Shown piece after piece: positions 41,837 to 50,268 of a stretch of 64,000 nucleotides of DNA. This stretch comes from a bacterium (GTDB taxonomy: Bacteria > Oederibacteriota > CAKKQC01). The notes beneath the pieces were generated by a model. That model saw only the letters and a program-made list of their open reading frames with translations. It searched no databases and was not told the origin of the DNA. Position 1 is the first letter of the stretch. Every line of letters begins with the position of its first letter. The position numbers and the translations under genes were made by a program. Location: positions 124,001 to 188,000 of the forward strand of contig CAKKQC010000010.1 in NCBI GenBank assembly GCA_919901855.1, written 5' to 3'.

Positions 41837-42942
41837 GTCGGGCATGGAGGACGAGGTGGATGACGGCGGCGATGATCGCGGCCGTGGCGGGAATGCCGCG
41901 GTGGGCCGTTTCGGCCGAGGCTGGGGCCGAGCCGGACGCCCTTCCGGCGGCGGAAGAGCCGGCGACACCCGTCGCCACGCCGGCCGTGGAGGCGCCGAAG
42001 CCCGCGGAAGTCGCGAAGCCGGCGGAGGCCCCGAAGCCCGCGGAAGTCGCGAAGCCGGCGGAGGCCCCGAAGCCCGCAGCGGACGCCAGGCACGGCGAGG
42101 GTGAGTCGAAGGCGGAACCCGTGGGGGCGTCGACCTGCCTCGGGTGCCATGCGGCGCGCGAGGACTTCCGGGGGAACGTGCACGCGAAGGTGTGGCCCAA
42201 GGTGAAGGGCATCGATTTCGAGCATTCGTGCGAAGCATGCCACGGGAACGGTTCGGAGCACGCGGGGGCGGCGGGAGACAAGGCCAATCCCGGATACGCG
42301 ACGGTCAAGCGGGCCAGCGAGGGTTCCGAGGCCTGCATGACCTGCCACAAAGGCCGGGGACGCATGCACTGGGAGGGCAGCGTGCACGAGACCCGCGGGG
42401 TCGGGTGCACGGGCTGCCATTCCGTACACAGCGGACACGGGGCAAAGAACCTCAGGACCGCCGATCCGAAGGACGTCTGCCTCGGGTGCCACCAGAACCT
42501 GAAGGGCGAGCTCCGGCGGCAGAGCCACCACCCGATTCTGGAGGGGCGGATCACCTGCGGGGACTGCCACAACCCGCACGGGTCGGCGGGACGGAAGCTC
42601 CTGGTCGGGGACTCGCTCAACCAGACCTGCTTCAAGTGCCATGCGGACAAGCGCGGGCCGTTCCTGTGGGAACACCGGCCGGTGTCCGAGGACTGCACGG
42701 TCTGCCACCTGACCCACGGGTCGGTGCATGACAAGCTGCTCCGGCAGAAGTCTCCGATCCTGTGCCAGTCGTGCCACTCGGGGTCGCGGCATCCGGGTAC
42801 ACCCAACGCCGTGAATCCGAACACGCCGGGCGACAGCACGTACGAACGACTCCGGGTCCAGGTGTACTACCGCGGATGCCTGAACTGCCATCCGACCATC
42901 CACGGTAGCAACCATCCGGCCGGCAACTTCTACCTGCGCTAA
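41833..42942 (+). CDS. mtrA: Decahaem cytochrome c, MtrA/DmsE family
   Basis: A 369-residue periplasmic protein with a signal peptide, a Pro/Ala/Lys linker (residues 50-85) made of a 12-residue tandem repeat, and exactly ten CXXCH motifs (CLGCH, CEACH, CMTCH, CTGCH, CLGCH, CGDCH, CFKCH, CTVCH, CQSCH, CLNCH), the number and order of MtrA/DmsE. In this family the decahaem wire is inserted in an MtrB barrel and carries electrons across the outer membrane. The MtrB-like gene follows 14 bp later. The linker is not present in classic MtrA and would give reach into the periplasm. Confidence 0.88.
   Translation: MSRAWRTRWMTAAMIAAVAGMPRWAVSAEAGAEPDALPAAEEPATPVATPAVEAPKPAEVAKPAEAPKPAEVAKPAEAPKPAADARHGEGESKAEPVGASTCLGCHAAREDFRGNVHAKVWPKVKGIDFEHSCEACHGNGSEHAGAAGDKANPGYATVKRASEGSEACMTCHKGRGRMHWEGSVHETRGVGCTGCHSVHSGHGAKNLRTADPKDVCLGCHQNLKGELRRQSHHPILEGRITCGDCHNPHGSAGRKLLVGDSLNQTCFKCHADKRGPFLWEHRPVSEDCTVCHLTHGSVHDKLLRQKSPILCQSCHSGSRHPGTPNAVNPNTPGDSTYERLRVQVYYRGCLNCHPTIHGSNHPAGNFYLR
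41989..42078 (+). repeat. 36-bp tandem repeat in the MtrA-like gene
   Basis: Two full units (41989-42024, 42025-42060) and a half unit (to 42078) encode EAPKPAEVAKPA. The repeat is in frame and makes the Pro/Ala/Lys spacer between signal peptide and haem domain. Copy number is likely to vary between strains. Confidence 0.8.
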
Positions 42943-42956
42943 GGGAGGTGAGAAAC

Positions 42957-45209
42957 ATGCGACGACTCATCGCGCTCCTGGTTCTTGGAATCATCGGGGG
43001 CACCCTGGCGCCCGCGTATGCGGCGGAAGGGCTCTCGGGCGACGTCAGCGTCGGCGGGGCCTACTCGGGCCCGGCGCCGGATAACGCGAAATACCGCGAG
43101 TTCTGGACTGGCATGCACTCGGCGTTCGCGGTCATGCCGCAGGGCCGTGTGAGCTGGGAAACCAGGGTCGGGGACACTCCGCTCGAGGTCAACGGCGGGC
43201 TGAACGGCCGCTCGGGGCTCGAGGGGATCTCGCACGAGGGGGATGCGGGCCTCGACGTGGCGTCACTGGGGCTCTTCCGGTTCACGGGCTCGTACAAGCG
43301 GATCGGGCACAGCTTCGCCGTGGACGCCAAGTCGCTGTACAGCGGGATCGGGACGGGGGTGCTGACGTTCACTGACCCGACGCTCCAGCCGACGATGACG
43401 GCGGTGTCGGCGACGAACTACAAGACGTCGACGCTGCAGAAGTACGTGGACTCGGCGGACCTCGTGAACCTGGGGCTGCGGCGGGACATCGTGAACCTCG
43501 GGGTCGAGGTGTCGGCGGCCGAGCCCCTGACGCTGGGCGTGGCCTTCATGGGCGAGCAGCGGCGGGGTTCGAGGCCGTTCTGGGCCTGCTTCGGGATGGG
43601 GAACTCGGTCGAGATCGCGGAGCCCATCGACTACGACACGTTCGACGTGAGCACGAACGTCGGGTACGCGGAGACGGTTCCGTTGGCGGGCGGGATACCC
43701 GTTGTGGCGGAGGTGACGGCGGCGCACTCGGGGTTCCGGAACAACATCCCGAACCTCGTGTTCGGGAACCCGGGCGGGGCGGTGTCGATGTCGAACACGT
43801 ACTCCGGCCTGCCGCTGGCGGGGAGCGTCTCGCTCGAGCCGAGCAACGCCGCGGACCGGGTGGGGGCGAGCGTATCGGCCATGCTGCCTCATCATGTCGG
43901 GGTGTCGGGGCACGCGAGCGTCGCGCGGATGACCCAGAACATGGTCCTGCCGGCGATGTCGATCAACCCGGACCGGCCGTTCGCGCCGCCGTCGCAGTTG
44001 ACGGCGGGCATGAAGGTCTACCAGAGCTTCTACGACACGTCGGTCGCCTACTCGCCCGTGCGCCGGGTGCATGTCAAGCTGCGCGCGAGCTATCGGCAAC
44101 ACGACAACCGGTCGCCGTCGTTCGTGCGGCCGGCGCCGTGGATCAACTACGACAGCTCGGTGAGCACGGTATCGGCAACGAGCCACGCCGTCAGCTCGAT
44201 CGAACGCACGTACGAGTTCGAGCAGGTCTTCGACGTGTCGCATCGCACGCGGATAACCTCGATCTTCGAGCACGAGCGCGCTTCGTTCATCAACGGATCC
44301 GCGGACGCGATGCGGACGAACGCGTTCAAGCTGGCGGTGGACACGCGGGTGGCCGACTGGGCGATGGTCCGGGCGAGCGGGCTGCACGCGGTCAGGGACA
44401 GCGCGTACCCGGATTACAGGCTCGTGAACGCCGAGCTGCCGTGGGAGCGCAAGTACTACGCGGCGGACCGGGACCGGGACCAGCTGACGCTGATGGCGTC
44501 GGCGATGGCCTCGGAGGACCTCGACATCACGGTCGAGCACCGGGAAGGGCTGGACGACTACAAGCACTCGCTCTTCGGGATGTCCAGGGACCGGTCCCAG
44601 GCGTCGACCGTGGACGTGACTTGGGGCGCGGGCGACGGAGTATCGGTGAACACGTTCGTTTCGCAGGAGCAATACGTGACGAACCAGCGGAGCCGGCAGT
44701 GGAACCCGGACACCGCGACGGCACCGGGATCGGGGAACCCGTACAGCGCCTCGCCGACGCCCGAAGACCCCGGAAACTGGACGATCGAGTCCACGACCGT
44801 GGTGCGGACGATCGGAACGCGGACGGACCTGCAGCTCGTGCCGGAGACCCTGTCGATGCGGATCGAGGGCACGGCGTCGGTCGCGAACGGGAAGCTCGAC
44901 TACGAGAGCCCGTTGTCGGCGACGTTGCCGCTGGACTCGAACATGTGGCTGCCGAACGACGTCAACGCGTCGGATGAGACCAAGTCGATCAACGCCGGGG
45001 TGAGCGTCCGGTACCAGGTGACGAAGGCCATCTGGGCCTCGCTCGCGTACCGGTACGACCTCTGGCAGATCCGGGACGACAACCTGGACGGGTATTCGCC
45101 GGTGGCCGTGAACTGGGCCAACGCGTACAACGGGATGGTCAACATGGACGCGCTGTGGAAGAACTACGAGGTCCACACGGTGCTTGCATCCGTGGGAATG
45201 AGTTTCTAA
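42957..45209 (+). CDS. mtrB: MtrB/PioB-family outer-membrane porin
   Basis: A 750-residue secreted barrel. ATG 42957 lies 6 bases after AAGGGAGGTGA and opens a signal peptide (MRRLIALLVLGIIGGTLAPAYA). The body consists of many alternating strands with long loops, the total length is close to MtrB/PioB (about 700-800 residues), and it ends with the barrel strand VLASVGMSF with terminal Phe. The protein has one cysteine and no CXXC near the N-terminus, unlike Shewanella MtrB. Adjacency to a decahaem MtrA-like protein is the defining context of porin-cytochrome conduits. A terminator hairpin follows. Confidence 0.85.
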   Translation: MRRLIALLVLGIIGGTLAPAYAAEGLSGDVSVGGAYSGPAPDNAKYREFWTGMHSAFAVMPQGRVSWETRVGDTPLEVNGGLNGRSGLEGISHEGDAGLDVASLGLFRFTGSYKRIGHSFAVDAKSLYSGIGTGVLTFTDPTLQPTMTAVSATNYKTSTLQKYVDSADLVNLGLRRDIVNLGVEVSAAEPLTLGVAFMGEQRRGSRPFWACFGMGNSVEIAEPIDYDTFDVSTNVGYAETVPLAGGIPVVAEVTAAHSGFRNNIPNLVFGNPGGAVSMSNTYSGLPLAGSVSLEPSNAADRVGASVSAMLPHHVGVSGHASVARMTQNMVLPAMSINPDRPFAPPSQLTAGMKVYQSFYDTSVAYSPVRRVHVKLRASYRQHDNRSPSFVRPAPWINYDSSVSTVSATSHAVSSIERTYEFEQVFDVSHRTRITSIFEHERASFINGSADAMRTNAFKLAVDTRVADWAMVRASGLHAVRDSAYPDYRLVNAELPWERKYYAADRDRDQLTLMASAMASEDLDITVEHREGLDDYKHSLFGMSRDRSQASTVDVTWGAGDGVSVNTFVSQEQYVTNQRSRQWNPDTATAPGSGNPYSASPTPEDPGNWTIESTTVVRTIGTRTDLQLVPETLSMRIEGTASVANGKLDYESPLSATLPLDSNMWLPNDVNASDETKSINAGVSVRYQVTKAIWASLAYRYDLWQIRDDNLDGYSPVAVNWANAYNGMVNMDALWKNYEVHTVLASVGMSF

Positions 45210-45236
45210 CCGCCCGGGGATTACCTGGTTCGCGAC

Positions 45237-45282
45237 GCTCCCGCGGGCACGCCGAACGGTGTCCGCGGGAGCCGTCGTTTTC
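45237..45282 (+). terminator. Intrinsic terminator after mtrB
   Basis: A 14-bp stem (45237-45250 with 45259-45272, one G-U pair), 8-base loop GCCGAACG, and a short T-run at 45278-45281. It closes the surface protein-PorV-MtrA-MtrB unit. Confidence 0.8.
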
Positions 45283-45324
45283 GGGAGGGGTTGGCGCGGG
45301 GTCGGGCACCGTCATGGGAACATC

Positions 45325-45336
45325 TGATGAACGTCA
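45325..45336. promoter_or_regulatory. TGAYnnnnGTCA operator, site G (before the 11-haem cytochrome c/b gene)
   Basis: TGATGAACGTCA in the region between the mtrB terminator and the GTG at 45408. CATCAT (45360-45365) would place it near -41.5, a class II activator position; TATGCG (45353-45358) is an alternative -10. The promoter assignment is uncertain. Confidence 0.5.
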
Positions 45337-45407
45337 TGGGGATCGGCAGGGGTATGCGCCATCATGGGTGAGCCGCCCGGGTGGCGGAGGCTGACAAGGA
45401 GGTCATC

Positions 45408-47261
45408 GTGGACTGTGGCAGGCTGGGTGCGCTCATGTTCGCGGTCGCGGTCGCGGGGGCCGGGTCGGTGGCGACGGCGGCGGATGACGAGACCTGTGCC
45501 GCGTGCCACGGGCAGCGCGGCGGTGAGGCGCGGTTCGTCGATATGGAAGCATTCGGCGCGTCGATCCACGGCAAGAACCGGTGCGTCTCGTGCCATGCCG
45601 ACGCGGTCGAGGTCCCCCACCCGGCGAAGCTGGTGCCCGTGTCCTGCAGCCGGTGCCACCGGGTGGAGAGCCAGATCTACCTCCAGTCCGACCACGGGCG
45701 CGCGGTCGCCCGGGGCCAGTCCGAGGCCGCCGCCTGCAAGGACTGCCACGGCCACACCCACACCCTACAGAACTCCCGGAAAGCGGCCTCCCCCGTCAAC
45801 CGGCGCAACATCGAGCGCACGTGCGCGCGGTGCCACGAGAACGGCGCCATGATGTCGAAGTTCCAGCTCTCCGAACAACACCCGGTCGTCTCCTACGACC
45901 TGACCGTCCACGGCACGGCCGCCCGGCAGGGGCGGCTCAACTCCGCCGTCTGCACCGATTGTCACGGGTCGCACGATCTTCACGGGGCGTCGAACGGCGC
46001 CAGCCGCATCTTCTGGCGGAACACACCCGAGACTTGCGGCCGGTGCCACGCGAACGTCCTCTCCGTCTACAAGATGAGCATCCACGGGCAGGCCGCCGCG
46101 CAGGGCATCAAGGAGGCGCCCGTCTGCACCTCGTGCCACGGCGAGCACACGATCCGGCCGATGACGGACAAGAGCTCCCTGGTCTACCGCGGCGCCGTGA
46201 CCAAGACTTGCGCCGGATGCCATGCCCAGGAGCGCGTGGCGCTGAAGTTCGGGCTGCCCGCGGACCGCCTGCCGTCGTACCTCGATACTTACCACGGATT
46301 GGCGGCCAAGCGCGGGGACCTCCGGGTCGCGAACTGTGCGTCCTGCCACGGGTTCCACGACATCCTGCCGTCTTCCGATCCGCGGTCCTCGATCAACCGC
46401 GTCAACCTGGCCGGCACCTGCGGCCGCTGCCACCCGGGGGCGAGCGAACGGCTGGCCAAGGGGTGGGTCCACGGTCCGCCGGGAAGCAAGCACTGGTCGC
46501 TCACGCTGGCCCGGTGGTTCTACCTGATCGTGATCCCCCTGACGATCGGGGGCATGGTCCTGCATAACCTCCTCGATCTCGTCCGGAAGGCCCAGCGTCC
46601 GTCCCACGTTCCCGCAGGGACGCCCGAGGGCCTGCGGCTCACGATCGGGGAGCGGTGGCAGCACGGGATCAACCTCGTCTGCTTCGTCGCGCTGGCCTAT
46701 TCGGGGTTCGCGCTCAAGTACCCGGATTCGACGTGGCTCGCCCTGCTCGCCCCGCTGGGCGAGGCCGGGCGCCGGGGCCTGCACCGGTGGACCGCGCTCG
46801 CGTTCTGCCTGCTGGCCGTCTACCACCTCGGCTACCTGGCGCTGGCCGCGCGGGGGCGCAAGATCCTGCGCGAACTGCTGCCTGGTCCCGGGGACGTCCG
46901 GGAGGTGTTCGCGCGCCTTCGGTACTATCTCGGCGCCGGCCCGGCGCCCGAGCACGGCCACGGCCACTTCCACTACGCGGAGAAGGTCGAGTACTGGTCG
47001 CTCGTCTGGGGCTCCTTCGTCATGATCGTGACGGGCGTGATTCTGATCTTCAACAACGTCGCGATGCGGCACTTCGAGCCGTGGCTGCCGGACCTCGCGA
47101 CGATCATCCACTTCTACGAGGCGATTCTGGCCTGCACCGCGATCGTAGTCTGGCATTTCTACCTCGTGATCTTCGATCCCGACATCTATCCGATGAACAT
47201 GGCCTGGCTGACCGGCTACATCAGGCGGCGGACCCCGGGCGCGAAGGAGAAGGACCGATGA
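45408..47261 (+). CDS. CbcL-like fusion: 11-haem cytochrome c plus membrane cytochrome b
   Basis: A 617-residue protein. The GTG at 45408 is chosen because AAGGAGGTC lies just upstream and the signal peptide starts there. Residues 27-350 contain 11 CXXCH motifs (first cysteines at 30, 59, 80, 110, 139, 182, 210, 240, 268, 310, 338). From about 365 to 605 there are four to five membrane helices with histidines (VLHNLLDLV, RWQHGINLV, LHRWTALAF, VYHLGY, WHFYLVIF), as in the FdnI/HydC/NarI b-type family. This c-plus-b layout matches CbcL, the inner-membrane menaquinol oxidase that feeds extracellular electron transfer in Geobacter. It heads a coupled operon reaching frdB. Confidence 0.85.
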   Translation: MDCGRLGALMFAVAVAGAGSVATAADDETCAACHGQRGGEARFVDMEAFGASIHGKNRCVSCHADAVEVPHPAKLVPVSCSRCHRVESQIYLQSDHGRAVARGQSEAAACKDCHGHTHTLQNSRKAASPVNRRNIERTCARCHENGAMMSKFQLSEQHPVVSYDLTVHGTAARQGRLNSAVCTDCHGSHDLHGASNGASRIFWRNTPETCGRCHANVLSVYKMSIHGQAAAQGIKEAPVCTSCHGEHTIRPMTDKSSLVYRGAVTKTCAGCHAQERVALKFGLPADRLPSYLDTYHGLAAKRGDLRVANCASCHGFHDILPSSDPRSSINRVNLAGTCGRCHPGASERLAKGWVHGPPGSKHWSLTLARWFYLIVIPLTIGGMVLHNLLDLVRKAQRPSHVPAGTPEGLRLTIGERWQHGINLVCFVALAYSGFALKYPDSTWLALLAPLGEAGRRGLHRWTALAFCLLAVYHLGYLALAARGRKILRELLPGPGDVREVFARLRYYLGAGPAPEHGHGHFHYAEKVEYWSLVWGSFVMIVTGVILIFNNVAMRHFEPWLPDLATIIHFYEAILACTAIVVWHFYLVIFDPDIYPMNMAWLTGYIRRRTPGAKEKDR

Positions 47262-48154
47262 ACATGCGGACCTGGCGGCTGGCGTCGGTGGTGGGTCTCA
47301 TGCTCGGAGCTCCGGCTTCGGGGCTGGCGTTCGCGGGACCCGAGGCCTGCGCGGGGTGCCACACGGCCGAACACGCGGCCTGGCGGCCGTCCCTGCACGC
47401 GCGCGCGTTCTCTCCGAAGTTCACGGACTCCTGGAAGGCACACGGGGGCAAGGGCGAGTGCCTCGCGTGCCACACGACCGGGCAGAAGCCGGGCACGCGC
47501 GAGTACGCGCACGCGGGCGTGACCTGCGAGGCCTGCCACGGTCCGATGGGGGAGGGGCATCCGGGGGCCGCGAAGATGCCCCTGCCGATTGCGTCCGAGA
47601 TGTGCAAGCGCTGCCATGTGAAGACCTACCAGGAGTGGAAGGTCAGCCGGCACGGCACGAAGGGGATCCGGTGCTTCGACTGCCACACCGCGCACGGGCA
47701 GGGCCTCAGGACCGGCGGGGCGGAGTCCCTGTGCGGCTCCTGCCATCCGAAGCGCCTCAAGGACTTCGCCCATGCGACTCACCACCAGGCCGGGCTGCGG
47801 TGCGTGACCTGCCACATGCCCGCGCCCAAGGGCGCCGCGGATGCCATCACGGGGACGGGGGCGGAGGCGCACGCGCTGTCGGTGGGCGCGGAGGTGTGCA
47901 CCCGGTGCCACGAGGACACGGTCCACAAGAGCGCCCGGATCTCGGGGTTGCGGGAGGAAGTGGGTGCCCTAAAGCGCCAGATGGCCGCGGCGGGGGTGAC
48001 CAACGTTTTCGAGCTCAAGGAGCACGCCCGCGACCTCGAATGGCAGCTCGCCCGGGTGCGCCAGGGCCTCTGGCTCGTGGCCGCGCTGGCCTTCGCCGTG
48101 GGCATCGCCCTCGGGTGGCTGGCGCACTGGTACGTGGGGCGCATCCGGCGGTGA
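47258..48154 (+). CDS. Octahaem cytochrome c with C-terminal membrane anchor
   Basis: A 298-residue protein with signal peptide, eight CXXCH motifs between residues 31 and 220 (CAGCH, CLACH, CEACH, CKRCH, CFDCH, CGSCH, CVTCH, CTRCH), a coiled-coil stretch (residues 228-265) and a C-terminal membrane helix (LWLVAALAFAVGIALGWLAHWYVG). HGPMGEGHPGAAKMP resembles the cytochrome c554 family, including octahaem enzymes such as hydroxylamine/tetrathionate-type reductases, but no catalytic CXXCK-type motif is present, so an electron-transfer role is more likely. Overlaps of 4 bp on both sides tie it to the CbcL-like and FeS genes. Confidence 0.82.
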   Translation: MNMRTWRLASVVGLMLGAPASGLAFAGPEACAGCHTAEHAAWRPSLHARAFSPKFTDSWKAHGGKGECLACHTTGQKPGTREYAHAGVTCEACHGPMGEGHPGAAKMPLPIASEMCKRCHVKTYQEWKVSRHGTKGIRCFDCHTAHGQGLRTGGAESLCGSCHPKRLKDFAHATHHQAGLRCVTCHMPAPKGAADAITGTGAEAHALSVGAEVCTRCHEDTVHKSARISGLREEVGALKRQMAAAGVTNVFELKEHARDLEWQLARVRQGLWLVAALAFAVGIALGWLAHWYVGRIRR

Positions 48155-49041
48155 CACGGCGCCGGAAGGCCCTCTCCCGGCGCCAGTTCCTGGCCGCCGC
48201 CGGCGGGACGGCCGCGGCGCTGACGGTGCCCGGCCGGGGCCGCGCGTCCGCCCCGGCCCTGCGCGAGAACGCCTTCTCCATGCTCGTGGACACGACCCGG
48301 TGCATCGGATGCCGTTCCTGCGTTCGCGCGTGCGAGCGGGCGAACCGGTTGCCCGTCGACGAGGCCGTGTCCGACCGGCCGGGCCCCGGCCCCCGGCTCG
48401 AGACGGCGTGGAACCGGTGGACGACCGTGAACACGGAGGCGGAGCCGGGAGCGGGAGGGATGCCGCCCGTCTTCGTGAAGCGGCAGTGCATGCACTGCCT
48501 CGAGCCGGCCTGCGTTTCGGTCTGCCCGGTCGGGGCCATGTACCAGACCGAGCTGGGGCCCGTCATCTACCGGGCCGAGCGGTGCTTCGGGTGCCGGTAC
48601 TGCATGATCTCGTGCCCGTTCGACGTGCCGAAGTTCCAATGGGATTCGGGGCTCGTGCCCGTCATCGGCAAGTGCCAGTTCTGCTTCCAGGACCGCCTCC
48701 TGTCCGGGCTGTCGCCGGCCTGCGCCGAGGCCTGTCCAACCGGGGCCCTCAAGTTCGGGACCCGGGAACAGACGCTCTTCGACGCCCACGCCCGGATCCG
48801 GGCGAGGCCCGACCGGTACCACGCGCGCGTGTTCGGCGAGGAGGAGGCCGGCGGCACCTGCTGGCTCTACCTGTCCGACCGGCCCTTCGACCGGCTGGGC
48901 TTCCGGAAGGATCTCGATCGCGGGTCCCTGCCGTCGCTGACCTGGATGGTGATCTCGCGCATCCCGACCGTGGCGGCGGCCCTGGCAATTCTCTTCGGCG
49001 TCGTGGCGGGCGGGCTGAAACGGGAGGAGCACGGGCCGTGA
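48151..49041 (+). CDS. HybA-like FeS subunit with C-terminal membrane helix
   Basis: A 296-residue protein with a Tat signal (SRRQFLAAAGG) and four [4Fe-4S] cysteine sets: CIGCRSCVRAC near residue 51, CMHCLEPACVSVCP near 113, CFGCRYCMISCP near 146, and CQFCFQDRLLSGLSPACAEACP near 172. A C-terminal helix (SRIPTVAAALAILFGVVAGG) is the hallmark of HybA. No NiFe hydrogenase genes are present, so it links the HybB-like quinone subunit to the octahaem cytochrome rather than to a hydrogenase. GTG start, GTGA overlaps on both sides. Confidence 0.88.
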   Translation: MTRRRKALSRRQFLAAAGGTAAALTVPGRGRASAPALRENAFSMLVDTTRCIGCRSCVRACERANRLPVDEAVSDRPGPGPRLETAWNRWTTVNTEAEPGAGGMPPVFVKRQCMHCLEPACVSVCPVGAMYQTELGPVIYRAERCFGCRYCMISCPFDVPKFQWDSGLVPVIGKCQFCFQDRLLSGLSPACAEACPTGALKFGTREQTLFDAHARIRARPDRYHARVFGEEEAGGTCWLYLSDRPFDRLGFRKDLDRGSLPSLTWMVISRIPTVAAALAILFGVVAGGLKREEHGP

Positions 49042-50237
49042 CGATCGGCGGGGGGCTCATGCTCGTCCTCACGGGGGCGCTGGGCTGGGTCGCGGTGCAG
49101 ACCGCGCGGGGCCGCCTGACGCCCCAGGTGTCGCTGACCGGCCGCGTCGCGGTCGGCGTGCTCTGGGCCGTGACGCTCGGCGTCGTGATCCGCCGGTTCA
49201 TCTTCGGCCTCGGGTCCGTGAGCGGGATGAGCGACCGGTTCCCGTGGGGCATCTGGATCGGGCTGGACGTCATGAGCGGCGTCGCGCTCGCGGCCGGCGG
49301 GTACGTCATCGCGGCCACGGTCCACGTATTCCGGCTGGACCGCTACCAGCCGATCCTGCGGCCCACGATCCTGACCGCCTTCCTCGGCTACAACCTCGTG
49401 GCCACCGCCCTGCTGCTGGACATCGGGCGTCCGTACCGGCTCTGGCATCCGCTCGTCATGTGGCAGCACCACTCCATCATGTTCGAGGTGGCCTGGTGCG
49501 TGACGCTCTACTCGACCGTGCTCATGGTCGAGTTCAGCCCCGTCGTGTTCGAGCGCCTCGGCCTCATGCGGGCGGTACGCGCCGTGCACATGATCGCGAT
49601 CCCGCTCGTGATCATGGGTGTCATCCTCTCGACCATGCACCAGTCCTCCCTGGGCTCCCTGTTCCTGATAGTGCCGGGCAAGCTCTCGCCGCTCTGGTAC
49701 ACGCCCCTGCTCCCCGTCCTGTTCCTCATGTCGTCGACGGCCGTGGGACTGGCCATGACTATCGTGGAGTCCCACTTCTCGGCCCGGATCTACGGCGACC
49801 ACCTCGACGAGGGTATCCTCGAGGAGCTCGGAAAAGCGATGGCCCTGGTGCTCGGCCTCTACCTGCTCGTCAAGCTCGCGGACTTGACCGCCCGGGGGGC
49901 CTGGGGATTCATGGGACCGCAGTGGCCCCAGGCGCTGATGCTCATCCTCGAGCTGGTAGCCGGCGGGGTGGTACCGCTTCTCCTCGTTCGGGGGACGGGA
50001 ATTCCGGGGGCCGGGCGGGAACGGCTCTTCGGCGCGGCCTGCCTCGTCGTGGCGGGCGTCGTCGTGAACCGGCTTAACGTGAGCTGGTTCGGCATGCTAC
50101 CCTATACGGGCTTTGTCTACCTGCCATCGTGGATGGAAGTGGCGGTCACGCTGTCGTTCGTCACGGCCGGCATCGTGGCCTTCGGGCTCGCCGTCCGGTT
50201 CCTGCCGGTCTACCCGGCGCGGCACCGGGCCGGCTGA
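49038..50237 (+). CDS. HybB/NrfD-like integral membrane quinone subunit
   Basis: A 399-residue polytopic protein with ten predicted helices. FIFGLGSVSGMSDRFPWGIWIGLDVMSGVALAAGGY and LDIGRPYRLWHPLVMWQHHSIMFEVAWCVTLYST are typical of HybB, the menaquinone-binding partner of HybA. It forms, with the HybA-like and octahaem proteins, a probable menaquinol:cytochrome complex. GTGA overlap with the FeS gene; the 19-haem gene begins 31 bp after its stop. Confidence 0.88.
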   Translation: MTIGGGLMLVLTGALGWVAVQTARGRLTPQVSLTGRVAVGVLWAVTLGVVIRRFIFGLGSVSGMSDRFPWGIWIGLDVMSGVALAAGGYVIAATVHVFRLDRYQPILRPTILTAFLGYNLVATALLLDIGRPYRLWHPLVMWQHHSIMFEVAWCVTLYSTVLMVEFSPVVFERLGLMRAVRAVHMIAIPLVIMGVILSTMHQSSLGSLFLIVPGKLSPLWYTPLLPVLFLMSSTAVGLAMTIVESHFSARIYGDHLDEGILEELGKAMALVLGLYLLVKLADLTARGAWGFMGPQWPQALMLILELVAGGVVPLLLVRGTGIPGAGRERLFGAACLVVAGVVVNRLNVSWFGMLPYTGFVYLPSWMEVAVTLSFVTAGIVAFGLAVRFLPVYPARHRAG

Positions 50238-50268
50238 CGCCGCCCCCCGGCCCGGCCTGTTGGCGGTC

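Noticed and set aside
47258-48154. Octahaem hydroxylamine or tetrathionate reductase
   Set aside because: Eight CXXCH motifs are present, but there is no CXXCK-type active-site haem or other catalytic motif, and a C-terminal anchor suggests an electron-transfer subunit.
48151-50237. HybAB as part of a NiFe hydrogenase
   Set aside because: No large or small hydrogenase subunit or maturation gene is near; the HybA/HybB-like pair is coupled to cytochromes instead.
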